Under the pieces are notes generated by a model, which did no database searches, was not told the origin of the DNA, and was given only the letters and a program-made list of their open reading frames with translations. The translations under genes and the position numbers were made by a program. A stretch of DNA of 64,000 nt from Asaia bogorensis (GTDB taxonomy: Bacteria > Pseudomonadota > Alphaproteobacteria > Acetobacterales > Acetobacteraceae). The stretch lies in contig CAMBMS010000013.1 of assembly GCA_945868845.1 (NCBI GenBank), positions 1 through 64,000 of the forward strand, in the 5' to 3' direction. Shown here one piece after another: positions 17,987-29,262 of this stretch (positions are counted from its first letter, which is position 1; every line of letters begins with the position of its first letter).

Positions 17987-19357
17987 TCACGACGGGCATG
18001 TCGGCGAGTGCTCGTGATGTCTGGTCAGTTTCTGATAGGCATGACCGAGGCGAAGCGCGGTCGATTCATCGAACCACGGGGTCGCAATCTGCATGCCGAG
18101 TGGAAGTCCCTTGGCGTCAAAGCCACAAGGCACCGAGAGCGCCGGGGTTCCGGCAAATGACCAGCAATATGTGAAACGCGTGATTCCTCGGATGGCAACG
18201 AACCATGCCTCTCCCTGCAAACCGGCCTCGGCTGCGGGCGCACCAAATGGCAGGGTTGGCGTTAAGATCGCATCGACCGTTCCGAACACGTGTCTCAGGC
18301 GCTGTTTGAAGACTTCGTTCCAGCGAAGCGCCGCAGCGTACTCGTGGCCCTTTACATCCTTGCCGAGCATTGCCCGCGAATACACGTCAGGCCCGAAATC
18401 TTCGGGCCTCGTCTCCAGCCGCTCCTTATGCACGTTATAGGCATCGGCCAGCAGCACCTTAAACGCTAGAAATTCGTGACTTCGTTCGACGTCCCCGAGG
18501 TCGATCTCGACAATTTTTACACCCAGTGAGCGGTAGAGGGCGATGGCGTGGTCTAGCGCTGCTGTGAGCTCGGGGGCGAGACCGTCGAAGAACCATCGAC
18601 GTTGAATCCCGATCCGGAGCCCGGCGACAGTCCGGTCAAGGTCAGCCACGACGTTGGGCACCGGGCGATCCTCGGAAATGGGATCCTCTGGGTCGTGGCC
18701 GGCAATCACCGCGAATATGCGAGCCACGTCCGACACACGCTTCGCCATCGGTCCGACGGTATCGTATAACGCCGATACAGGGACAGATCCCCGGCACGAG
18801 ATCCGCCCAATCGACGGGCGCAACCCAGCAACCCCGCAAAGCGCAGCTGGAATTCTTATTGAGCCGCCTGTATCCGAGCCGATCGAGCCGACACACATTC
18901 CGGCAGCGAGCGAGGCGCCGGACCCCCCACTCGATCCACCTGGAATACGTGAGGTATCCCACGGGTTTCGAACCGGTCCATAGTGTGTGCTCTGGCTTGT
19001 TGGTCCGAACACCCACTCATGCAAGTTGGCCTTTCCCACGATCACCGCACCCGCACGCTTCAACCTCTCGACAATAAACGCGTCACGATTTGAGACGTTC
19101 CCGGCGAGTATTTTCGAGCCGGCCGTCGTTACCACGCCACCAACATCGACGCAGTCCTTGATTGACATCGTCATACCAGCAAGGAGACCGCTCCAGTCTC
19201 CATTTGCTTGCCGCTGATCAACGGCTGCAGCCGCGGCCAACGCAGCGTCAGCCGTCACAGTCAACATGGCCTTAGTCGATGGATTCCATGCGTCTATCGC
19301 AGCAAGCGCGAGCCGCGTGTTATGGCTCGCGGTTCGGCCGTCATCATGATCAGTCAT
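17987..19357 (-). CDS. Amidase (amidase-signature family)
   Basis: 456 aa, typical amidase-signature enzyme. The Ser-cisSer-Lys triad is present: K67 in S-I-K-D, the cis-Ser in G-G-S-S-G-G-S near 141-147 and the nucleophile S166 in S-D-T-G-G-S-I-R. The family includes GatA, acylamidases and allophanate hydrolase; no GatB or GatC is nearby, so a catabolic amidase is more likely than tRNA amidation. It is divergent from the enoyl-CoA hydratase homologue with a 262-bp shared upstream region. Confidence 0.93.
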   Translation of the reverse strand: MTDHDDGRTASHNTRLALAAIDAWNPSTKAMLTVTADAALAAAAAVDQRQANGDWSGLLAGMTMSIKDCVDVGGVVTTAGSKILAGNVSNRDAFIVERLKRAGAVIVGKANLHEWVFGPTSQSTHYGPVRNPWDTSRIPGGSSGGSGASLAAGMCVGSIGSDTGGSIRIPAALCGVAGLRPSIGRISCRGSVPVSALYDTVGPMAKRVSDVARIFAVIAGHDPEDPISEDRPVPNVVADLDRTVAGLRIGIQRRWFFDGLAPELTAALDHAIALYRSLGVKIVEIDLGDVERSHEFLAFKVLLADAYNVHKERLETRPEDFGPDVYSRAMLGKDVKGHEYAAALRWNEVFKQRLRHVFGTVDAILTPTLPFGAPAAEAGLQGEAWFVAIRGITRFTYCWSFAGTPALSVPCGFDAKGLPLGMQIATPWFDESTALRLGHAYQKLTRHHEHSPTCPS

Positions 19358-19619
19358 ATTGCACCCAATTTAAAATGGCAGATGACGTCATTATGACTGA
19401 CACATCCGCTCCCCGGCGAGACCTCAGGGATTTTTTCTGGATGCGGGAGGAGATATCGATTTCCTCCGCTTCGGCAACCCAACGCGGGCGAGAATATGCC
19501 AGCAGCGGCGCCTCGCACGGAAGAAATTCGCCAGACGGATTGGTCGGGCGGCGGGATTTGACACCGCCTCCGCGCGCGGCAACCCTTCGCTGCAACGCAG
19601 TCCAGGAAGGGATCGGACC

Positions 19620-20537
19620 TTGGGTATCAAATACGAAAAGCGGAATGGGGTCGCGTACATCACGCTAAATAACCCGGAAAAAGCCAATATCTTAGATAAG
19701 AAAACCTCGGACGAGATTTCCCAGGCGTGGATCGACATGTGGGAGGACCGCGAAATCCGCTGCGCGATTCTGACCGGGGAAGGTAACCGGCATTTCTGCG
19801 GGGGCCATAACCTGGCACCGCGGCCGGACGTGACGGAGGAGGAGCGGGAATACCTGCGGACACAACGGATTTTTTGGCCGTTGGCCGGGACGGTGCACGG
19901 GCAAAAGACTGGTGTAGATGGGCGCTTTGGGGATCACTACCCCCGCGTGTGGAAGCCGGTGATCGCGGCGGTCAACGGTTGGGCGGCCGGGGCGGGTTTG
20001 TATATCCTGCTCTCGACGACGGATATCCGAATCGCCAGCGCCGAGCATGCGAAATTCAAATTCTCCTTGACGTCGCAAGGCTGGGTCGGGAATGGGCCGG
20101 GGGCGAGCCTGCTGATCAAGCAGCTTCGCTATATTGACGCGATGAAGATGCTGCTGACCGACGAACCGATGGATGCGGCCGAGGCGCTGCGCATCGGGTT
20201 GATCAATGAGGTCGTGCCGCATGACCAGTTGCTGGAGCGTGCCGAACGCTATGCCCGCCACATTTGCACAATGCCCCCGGTCGCGGTGCGGATGATGAAG
20301 GAGTTCATGGTCCGCTTCGGCGACCTACCGACGGATCAGGCTTGGCATGTGCAGAACCTGATGAACAGCCTTCTCATCCAGGTCACGGCGGATGGTGAGG
20401 AAGGCCGCCGTGCCTTCAACGCGAAGGAAAAGCCGAACTTCAACGGCGCCCTGCGGCAGCGTGGCGAGCCTTGGCCGGACCTGTCCGAGGCGGACGCCGA
20501 GCGGTTGGATGAGGTGTATCGCAGCGGGGAGTTCTGA
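19620..20537 (+). CDS. Enoyl-CoA hydratase/isomerase family protein
   Basis: 305 aa beginning at a TTG codon, with an AGGAAGGG stretch about 12 bases upstream; no ATG or GTG fits the conserved N-terminus (Y-E-K-R-N-G-V-A-Y-I-T-L-N-N-P). The crotonase oxyanion motifs H-F-C-G-G-H-N-L near 58-65 and N-G-W-A-A-G-A-G near 119-126 are present. The usual P-E-x-x-x-G glutamate segment reads S-L-T-S-Q-G, so the common catalytic Glu is absent. Length is about 40 residues above a minimal hydratase. Convergent with the CoA-transferase gene, so the two may handle the same acyl-CoA. Confidence 0.9.
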   Translation: MGIKYEKRNGVAYITLNNPEKANILDKKTSDEISQAWIDMWEDREIRCAILTGEGNRHFCGGHNLAPRPDVTEEEREYLRTQRIFWPLAGTVHGQKTGVDGRFGDHYPRVWKPVIAAVNGWAAGAGLYILLSTTDIRIASAEHAKFKFSLTSQGWVGNGPGASLLIKQLRYIDAMKMLLTDEPMDAAEALRIGLINEVVPHDQLLERAERYARHICTMPPVAVRMMKEFMVRFGDLPTDQAWHVQNLMNSLLIQVTADGEEGRRAFNAKEKPNFNGALRQRGEPWPDLSEADAERLDEVYRSGEF

Positions 20538-20552
20538 GGACGAGTCTTGGTC

Positions 20553-20577
20553 TTCCCTCCCTTGACAGGGGAGGGAG
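20553..20577. terminator. Hairpin between convergent genes
   Basis: Perfect 7-bp stem CCCTCCC/GGGAGGG (20555-20561 with 20569-20575) around the loop TTGACAG, extended by a T-A pair. It sits between the stops of two convergent genes, as a bidirectional terminator would. There is no T run. A related motif, CCTGTCAAGGGAGAGGG, lies at 33669-33685. Confidence 0.5.
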
Positions 20578-20590
20578 TGTGGCTCCCTTC

Positions 20591-22690
20591 CTACCCCAAC
20601 GCCCCCGCCGTCCGCAGCGCGGTGATCCTGTTCGCGTCCAGCCCGAGCACCTCGGCCAGCACAGCGTCCGTGTGCTCCCCCAACCCAGGCGCCGGACCGG
20701 TCACACGTCCGAAGCTTGCCCGCCACGGCAGCCCCGGCAGCACGCCCGGACCAAATCCATCCCAGAACCCCCGTTCGGCCAGATGTGCGCTGCGCAGCAA
20801 TTCAGCCGAGCCGGCCACCGGCTCCGCCGCCACGCCCACTGCGCGCAGGGCCGCCGCCGCATCCTCGGCCGTCAGTCCACGGGTCCAGGCTTCGATCACC
20901 TCGCCAACTTCACGCCGAACCTCCCGCGCCAAACTCACCATTCCAACCAGCCCGGGCACAACGTTGCACATCCCGGCCCAAGCGGCATCGGACGGCACCG
21001 CCACAGCCACCCACTGGTCATCCCCGCCGCACGGATAAACCCCATGCGGCGCGAACCGAGGATCTCCCGCCCCCGCCGGCTCCGGCGGACCGTCGATCTG
21101 CGCTGATAGCACCGGCTCGGCCATCGTCCACAGCATCGCCTCGATCATCGAGAAATCGACCCGCGCCGATCCCCCCACCTTGGCCTGCCGCCAGACCGAA
21201 GCCGCCGTGATGAAGGCCAGCATCAGCGCACACATCGGATCCGCCCAGGCGAATCCGATCCGTGGCGGGCGACCGGGATGGCGGTTCAACCCGGCAAAAC
21301 CGGCATAGGATTGCAGCAGCGTGCCATAGGCCACCGCATGTGCCTCCGGCCCCGTCCGTCCCAGGCCCGAGGCGGACACATAGGTCAAATTCGGGTTCAG
21401 CGCCCGCAGGTTCTCCGCCCCCAACCCGAGCCGATCCATCACCCCGGTTGCGAAATTCTCGATCAGCACATCGCAGCGTGCCGCCAGGGCGCGGGCGAGT
21501 TCCACCGCCTCGGGCTTCTTCAAATCCAGCACGATCGCCCGTTTGGCCTGGCCCAGCACCGTGTGCAGTTCCGACGCCCGCCCCGGATCGCCCCGCCCCG
21601 GCGCCTCCACCTTAATCACGTCCGCACCCATCGCCGCCAGGTAGCGTGTGGTTGTTGGCCCGGCGATCACCCAACTGAAATCCAGCACCCGCACGCCCGA
21701 CAGCGGCATCAGCCCCGCCGGACGTGGCACCGGCGCGCCCTCCGACAGCGTAAGGCCGAACGGCGTCCCCGGCGCCTTCACCACCCGGCCACCGACCGTT
21801 CGGTCACGGAAATACCCCCGGTGTGCCAACTGCCTCGACCCCAAATGCTCCATCACCTCCATCAAAGGGAAGCTCGGCACATGCGCATCCTGCGCCAGGT
21901 CGGCGATCGCCTGCTTGTCGAAGTCCCTGCTCCACTCTGACATCAACGCATGCAGCGCGTCCCAGTTCGCTGCCCGGTCGGCCTTGGTGCGGAACCGAGG
22001 CTCCTCCCGCCAGGCCGGCGAGCCCATCGCCTTGAGCCAGGCGGCCCATTGCCGATCCTCCCGCGGGGAAATCGCGGCATATCCGTCCCGCGCCGGCAGG
22101 ATGCAGACGGTGGAACCGTTGCCGTCGCCCTCCCGCTTGCGGCGCCAGCTCTTGCCGGTTTGTCCGGCACGGGTCAGTTCGGTCATCGCAAGCGTAGCCA
22201 AGGCCTCCTGGATCGAGACATCCACCACCGCACTAGGGCCGGCTTGGACCGCGTGAATGGCCGCGCAGGCGGCAGCGAGACCGGCGATGAAGGCGGATTG
22301 TTGGCCGACCGGGCGAATCGGTGGTTCGGAGGCGTCGTCCACCTGGCCGGTCAGCAGGCGGGACATGCCGCTGGCGGCGAACAGGGTTAGGTCGGTGGCG
22401 GGGTGGCCCGCATCTGGTCCTGTCAGGCCGAAGGGGGAAATCACCACGATCGCGGCCGAGGCATTCGCGGCCCGCAACGCCGCCACGCTCGGCCCATCCT
22501 GGGTGACGATCAGATCGGCGGTCGCAATGGTGTCGGCGTCAGGCTTGCCGTCGTTTAGCCCCTCACCCAGCACCGAAAGCCGATCAGCTCCGAGGCAGGC
22601 AACCGAGGCCCCCACATCCGCCAGCACCCGCCCACACACAGCGGCCGCCATGCCCGCGCCAACTTGAGCCACCCGCAATCCCGCCAACAA
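20591..22690 (-). CDS. Two-domain CaiB/BaiF family CoA-transferase
   Basis: 699 aa, about twice the usual 380-430, because two family III CoA-transferase domains are fused. Domain 1 (about 1-325) starts L-A-G-L-R-V-A-Q-V-G and has the V-D-V-S-I-Q-E-A block; domain 2 (about 333-699) starts with L-S-G-V-R-V-L-D-F-S and has V-D-F-S-M-I-E-A, where the Asp of such blocks is the position that carries the acyl/CoA intermediate. Domain 2 looks canonical, while domain 1 is shorter and more divergent. The reaction moves CoA between carboxylic acids; the acids are unknown. Convergent with the hydratase homologue. Confidence 0.9.
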   Translation of the reverse strand: MLAGLRVAQVGAGMAAAVCGRVLADVGASVACLGADRLSVLGEGLNDGKPDADTIATADLIVTQDGPSVAALRAANASAAIVVISPFGLTGPDAGHPATDLTLFAASGMSRLLTGQVDDASEPPIRPVGQQSAFIAGLAAACAAIHAVQAGPSAVVDVSIQEALATLAMTELTRAGQTGKSWRRKREGDGNGSTVCILPARDGYAAISPREDRQWAAWLKAMGSPAWREEPRFRTKADRAANWDALHALMSEWSRDFDKQAIADLAQDAHVPSFPLMEVMEHLGSRQLAHRGYFRDRTVGGRVVKAPGTPFGLTLSEGAPVPRPAGLMPLSGVRVLDFSWVIAGPTTTRYLAAMGADVIKVEAPGRGDPGRASELHTVLGQAKRAIVLDLKKPEAVELARALAARCDVLIENFATGVMDRLGLGAENLRALNPNLTYVSASGLGRTGPEAHAVAYGTLLQSYAGFAGLNRHPGRPPRIGFAWADPMCALMLAFITAASVWRQAKVGGSARVDFSMIEAMLWTMAEPVLSAQIDGPPEPAGAGDPRFAPHGVYPCGGDDQWVAVAVPSDAAWAGMCNVVPGLVGMVSLAREVRREVGEVIEAWTRGLTAEDAAAALRAVGVAAEPVAGSAELLRSAHLAERGFWDGFGPGVLPGLPWRASFGRVTGPAPGLGEHTDAVLAEVLGLDANRITALRTAGALG

Positions 22691-23026
22691 TGCCTTGTCC
22701 CGTCCCCATCCCCTAGGGCCGGAACGATAGGTCGGGCGGACGGTGGGTCAAGGGATAGGGCGCCTGTGGGGTGAGCGGGTGAAGGCTAGGGTTCCACCCC
22801 AGACCCCACCGTGGACGTTGTCCCTGGACCTGCCAAAGGCCCGGCCTTTGGAAACCATTGGCTGGCGGGCTGACCGGAGCGGCCGAGGTGCTGGTTGCAA
22901 CATCACGTTAGCCCCTCCGACCATCCCCGCAGGTATCGGTTTCAATCGCTGTGCCCTCGGTAGGAGGCGAGGAGGCAACACCTCTCGCGAGGTATAGGGC
23001 GGAGCCCAAATCTCTACCCCCGACAA
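22691..23026. other. Intergenic region, no supportable gene
   Basis: About 335 bases between the CoA-transferase start and a threonine-aldolase fragment. Open frames in both directions (84-92 codons) lack any family feature. It should contain the CoA-transferase promoter's upstream region, but no clear boxes were identified. Confidence 0.45.
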
Positions 23027-23242
23027 TTACCGCATCACGCTCAGCACCTCATCCACCATGGCCGCCGTCACATCCAGATTTAGGGACGCCCGGTCGCGAT
23101 ACGTTTCTGAGACCGACACCATCACGTCCTTTGCGCACAGTTTCCACGCCAACTCGGGCATCGTCATGCCCATGCCGCTTGTGTCGAAGAACGCCAAGTT
23201 AGTTTCCGGCGTTTCCACCGTGATCCCAGGGATTTGCGCCAT
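23027..23242 (-). pseudogene. C-terminal fragment of a low-specificity L-threonine aldolase
   Basis: The 71 codons match only the last fifth of threonine aldolases: A-Q-I-P-G-I-T-V-E, then T-N-L-A-F-F-D near 14-20, and the C-terminal L-N-L-D-V-T-A-A-M-V-D-E ending. The PLP-binding lysine domain and everything upstream are absent, and a stop lies just before the Met. A transposase remnant begins about 65 bp upstream on the same strand, which suggests that an insertion removed the 5' part. Confidence in the family rests on the C-terminal pattern. Confidence 0.65.
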
Positions 23243-23307
23243 CCGGCTTTGTCAGCTTAATAGCCTACTGGAGCAGGAGGAGACATCGGACGCGGGGATG
23301 GTCGGCT

Positions 23308-23530
23308 TTAGGCCATAAGAGCCTGCTACCCGGCCATGGTGGCGGAGCCATTTATTTTATCGGTCTGTCAGCTGATCAGTTGACGCTGTTGGTTGAAATG
23401 ATGATGGATTGAGCCGTGCACTGTGATAAATTTCTGCAGCATCCCCATGCGCCGGAAGCACAGCATCGTCCGCGCGCGTCGCCGGAATAGCTGGTGGGAG
23501 CGTTCCGCTCAGTTGTTCACCTTCGGGCTG
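23308..23530 (-). mobile_element. IS6-family transposase remnant (C-terminal part)
   Basis: In one minus-strand frame, interrupted by three stops, the translation gives A-E-R-S-H-Q-L-F-R-R-R-A-R-T-M, then R-M-G-M-L-Q-K-F, H-H-H-F-N-Q-Q-R-Q-L-I-S and a terminal Q-A-L-M-A. This is the end of IS6-family (IS26-like) DDE transposases, where E-x-S-H-Q-x-x-R-R-R-E-R carries the catalytic Glu. No inverted repeats could be placed. The rest of the element is missing, so it is inactive debris beside the truncated threonine aldolase. Confidence 0.65.
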
Positions 23531-23771
23531 ATCCTGCATGGAAGACGGTGGGCAGATTCTCGAACTCGCGCGCAATGCCCAATGGCTGTTCGAACAGCAG
23601 CAGCCATGCCAAAACGCTGCTTGCTCAATTTCGTAATATCGAACTGCTCATGGGATGATAGAGAGGTGGTTACTACCTTATCGCCTACCGTTTGATTTAT
23701 TAGCAGAGACGACCAACAACGCGGCTCATCAAAAGGCCGAAGATTCAGGTAATTTGGCTAAATCTGAGATT

Positions 23772-23845
23772 TGGCTGGGGGACCTGGATTCGAACCAAGG
23801 ATGCCCGGGTCAGAGCCGGGAGTTTTACCGCTAAACTATCCCCCA
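23772..23845 (-). tRNA. tRNA-Gln (anticodon CTG)
   Basis: The minus strand folds into a complete 74-base cloverleaf with encoded CCA. Acceptor stem TGGGGGA/TCCCCCA with discriminator G; D arm GTTT/AAAC; anticodon stem CCCGG/CCGGG around loop CTCTGAC, giving anticodon CTG; T arm CTTGG/CCAGG around TTCGAAT. The U1-A72 pair and the loop sequence fit glutamine tRNAs. Confidence 0.95.
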
Positions 23846-23966
23846 CCGGAAAATTCGATAGCATACCCGCGCACGGGCAAATATGAACGCGAGGCGGCGC
23901 AGTTAGCATGTCCTCCTTGCCTGGGCAACGGCGAGCGCACATCTTCCTTGTTCCGGCGTCGCTCAA

Positions 23967-25078
23967 GTGCCGACACTGTATCAACCGCCCCCAACCGTAG
24001 GACAACAACATTCGGTGGACGACGCGACCACCCCCAACCCGGCTCTCATTCCTGCGATGGAGGCGAGGCGGCGTGTCCCCGAGCCAGCGTTCGCGGCGCT
24101 GGACCTGGGCACCAATAATTGCCGCCTGCTGGTGGGTACGCCCACCGGCGAAGGCTTTCGCGTGGTCGACAGCTTCTCACGAATCGTCCGATTGGGTGAG
24201 GGGCTGCACCAGACGGGGCGGCTGTCGAAGCCGGCGATGGAACGTGCGCTGGGCGCCTTGCAAGCTTGTGCTTTGCGGCTGGAATGCCGCCCTGTGCGCG
24301 CGCTGCGCGCCATCGCCACCGAAGCCTGCCGCCGTGCCGCCAACGGGGGCGAATTTCTGTCGCGCGTGCGCGCCGAGACAGGACTGCCGATCGACGTCAT
24401 CTCCACTCGGGAGGAAGCCGAGCTGGCGCTGGAAAGCTGCGCCCCACTTTTAGAAAGGGCGGCTGGCGGCGGGCGGCGTGCCCTCCTGTTCGATATTGGC
24501 GGCGGCTCCACGGAGCTTGTCTGGGTGCGCCTTTCGGCGCAGGAAGCGCCGCGGGTGATCGGCTATGCCTCCCTCCCGGTCGGCGTCGTCACCATGGCGG
24601 AGCGCTTCGGCGCGCGTGGCTTCGATGAGGACGGGTTCGATGCCATGGTCCATGACGTGACGGAACGGTTGACGGCGTTTGAAGCAGTACACCGCATCAC
24701 CCAGGAAATCTGCCAGGGGGGCGTGCACCTGCTCGGGACATCCGGCACCGTCACTACCCTGGCCGGCATGGTGCTGCGGCTGGAACGGTACAACCGCTCG
24801 CTCATCGATGGCATGATTCTGGGCCGCGCTGCGGCCGAACAGGCGCTGGCGGATCTGCGCGAACTCGGGCGTGAGGGGCTGCTCCACCATCCCTGCGTCG
24901 GGCCGGAACGGGTGGATTTTGTATTGCCCGGCTGCGCCATTTATACTGCCATTCACCGGCTCTGGCAGACTCCGGACGTGGTCGTGGCCGATCGCGGCCT
25001 GCGGGAAGGGATCCTGCTGCGCATGATGCGCGCTGACCGTGCCCGTAGGGGACCGCAGGTGGGGATGCGCGCATCCTG

Positions 25079-25079
<1 letters not shown>
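23967..25079 (+). CDS. ppx: Ppx/GppA family phosphatase (exopolyphosphatase / pppGpp phosphohydrolase)
   Basis: 370 aa from a GTG at 23967; GTG at 24015 or ATG at 24057 are equally possible since the first 40 residues are not conserved. The actin-like ATPase-fold signatures are A-A-L-D-L-G-T-N-N-C-R-L-L near 43-55, the catalytic-Glu block A-T-E-A-C-R-R-A near 115, and F-D-I-G-G-G-S-T-E-L near 176-185. It hydrolyses polyphosphate and/or pppGpp. It overlaps the rlmE start by one base (TGATG), an order seen in many alphaproteobacteria, so the two are surely co-transcribed. Confidence 0.92.
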
Positions 25080-27377
<2,298 letters not shown>

Positions 27378-27687
27378 GAACCGTCATTGTGAGGAATCCA
27401 GCGACCCCGGCCTACGCCGGTGTAGGCTACGGTAATCCCACACCCACCCAACCCAACCCCGCCATGGTGAGGGTAGCGTGGCTATCCCCACGGAGCTGTA
27501 GGTGCTCCGGCAACGGCCGGATTGGCCCCTCCGCGACTCCTGGCAACGGCCGCCACCGCATTTGCTTCGCAAGACTTGCCAATACCAGGAGGAATCTCCA
27601 CTCTCCGCCCCCGCCCGACCACCCCCAGTCAGGCCCCCCCAGAGTCGCGGCGATTACCCCCGCCCGCAGCGGAGCTGCCTGCCCACC
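27378..27687. other. Intergenic region between guaB and secD
   Basis: About 310 bases. A small hairpin, GCCTAC/GTAGGC at 27410-27415 and 27422-27427, lies 30 bases after the guaB stop but has no T run, so termination there is doubtful. The C-rich stretch before secD has an open frame continuous with secD, but its Pro/Arg-rich translation is not conserved SecD sequence. No yajC gene is present here. Confidence 0.5.
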
Positions 27688-29256
27688 ATGATGTATTTCA
27701 CCCGCCTCAAGACCGCCGTTATTGTGGGTGTCTGCCTGCTGGGTGCGATCCTCTGCATTCCCAATATCGCTGTCGCTCCGGCCGCCTGGATGCCTTGGCG
27801 CCATGTCCATCTCGGCCTGGATTTGCGCGGCGGCTCCTACCTCCTGCTGGAAGTTGACACCCGTGCGGTGACGAAGGACCGCCTGGAAGGCATAGTGGAC
27901 GGCGTTCGCCAGATTCTGGTCGGCAAATTCCAGTACACCGACCTCGCCGCTCGTGTGGACCAGAACCAGGTCCGCGTCCGCCTGCGTGACCCCACCCGTC
28001 TGAACGATGCCCTGAACGCGCTACGCCCCATAGCAGCCACCGACGGTCTCGGCGCCACCCCCGAGATCGAACTTACTGGCACTCCCGACGGACAAATCAC
28101 CCTCACGTTGCTTCCGCTGGGTTTGCGGAACCGCGCCACCCAGGCAATCCAGCAATCCATTGAGATCGTCCGCCGCCGCATCGATGCCTCCGGCGTGGTC
28201 GATCCGCAGATTGCCCGCCAGGGCGACAGCCGCATTGTCGTTCAGCTTCCCGGAATCGAGGATCCGAACCGCATCAAGGAACTGCTCGGCAAGACTGCTC
28301 GCATGACGTTCCGGCTCGTAGATCTCACCGCCAACCCCGCCGGCATCGCGCCGCCCGGAGTCGAATTCCTGCCGATGGACGGCAACCCCTCCGAACGCGT
28401 TGCCGTTCGCCGCAGAATCGAGGTCGATGGTGGCGACCTGAAACGCGCCGGCGCCGGGATGGACAATCAGAACGGCCAGTGGGTGGTGAATTTCGAATTC
28501 AACCAGGTCGGCGCCCGTCGCTTCGCCGAAGTCACCCGCGCCAATGTCGGCCGTCCTTTCGCAATTGTTCTGGACGATAAGGTGATCAGTGCGCCACGGA
28601 TCAACGAACCGATCACGGGCGGGCGCGGCCAGATCAGCGGCAGCTTCAATGCGCAATCCGCGACGGATCTGGCGGTTCTGCTTCAAGCCGGTGCTCTGCC
28701 CGCCCCGTTGACAGTGGTGGAGGAACGCAGCGTGGGACCGGAGTTGGGAGCAGACGCCATCCGCGCCGGTGCCATTTCCCTTTTTGTCGGGTTTCTTCTC
28801 GTCTGTGCCTATATGGGTATCTTCTATGGCCTGTTCGGCTGGATCGCCTGCGGCGTGCTGGTGGTCAATCTCTGGCTGATGCTGGCCATCCTCTCGATGC
28901 TCGAAGCCACTATGACCTTGCCCGGCATGGCTGGCATTCTCCTTACGCTCGGTGTCGCGGTGGACAGCAACATCCTGATCAACGAGCGCATCCGCGAGGA
29001 AGCCCGCAACGGCCGCGCTCCCTTGCAAGCGCTGGAGGCCGGCTTCTCGCGCGCCTTCAACACCATCTTCGATTCCAACGCCACGGGTTTCCTCTCGCAC
29101 GTCATGCTATTTGCCTTTGGTGCCGGCCCGGTGCGTGGCTTCGCCATCACAATCACGGTCGGCATTGCCACCACCTTGTTCACCAACTGGCTACTCACCC
29201 GTCTCATCATCTCGCGCTGGTACGTGGCAACACGCCCCCGCGCCTTGCCGGTTTAA
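27688..29256 (+). CDS. secD: Protein translocase subunit SecD
   Basis: 522 aa from the first of two adjacent ATGs at 27688. One N-terminal membrane helix, then L-G-L-D-L-R-G-G-S-Y-L-L near 47-58, the large periplasmic P1 domain, and five C-terminal helices beginning near 370. The RND-type signature G-V-A-V-D-S-N-I-L-I-N-E-R near 425-437 is clear. SecD with SecF uses the proton gradient to help SecYEG release proteins on the periplasmic side. SecF follows after 6 bp. YajC is not adjacent. Confidence 0.95.
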   Translation: MMYFTRLKTAVIVGVCLLGAILCIPNIAVAPAAWMPWRHVHLGLDLRGGSYLLLEVDTRAVTKDRLEGIVDGVRQILVGKFQYTDLAARVDQNQVRVRLRDPTRLNDALNALRPIAATDGLGATPEIELTGTPDGQITLTLLPLGLRNRATQAIQQSIEIVRRRIDASGVVDPQIARQGDSRIVVQLPGIEDPNRIKELLGKTARMTFRLVDLTANPAGIAPPGVEFLPMDGNPSERVAVRRRIEVDGGDLKRAGAGMDNQNGQWVVNFEFNQVGARRFAEVTRANVGRPFAIVLDDKVISAPRINEPITGGRGQISGSFNAQSATDLAVLLQAGALPAPLTVVEERSVGPELGADAIRAGAISLFVGFLLVCAYMGIFYGLFGWIACGVLVVNLWLMLAILSMLEATMTLPGMAGILLTLGVAVDSNILINERIREEARNGRAPLQALEAGFSRAFNTIFDSNATGFLSHVMLFAFGAGPVRGFAITITVGIATTLFTNWLLTRLIISRWYVATRPRALPV

Positions 29257-29262
29257 CCCTCC

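Noticed and set aside
19383-19390. Palindrome TGACGTCA between amidase and hydratase genes as an operator
   Set aside because: Eight-base palindromes occur by chance; no regulator gene or second site is nearby.
27410-27427. Possible guaB terminator hairpin GCCTAC/GTAGGC
   Set aside because: Short stem, no T run; not strong enough to call.
28021-29100. 359-codon minus frame
   Set aside because: Antisense to secD, with no motif.
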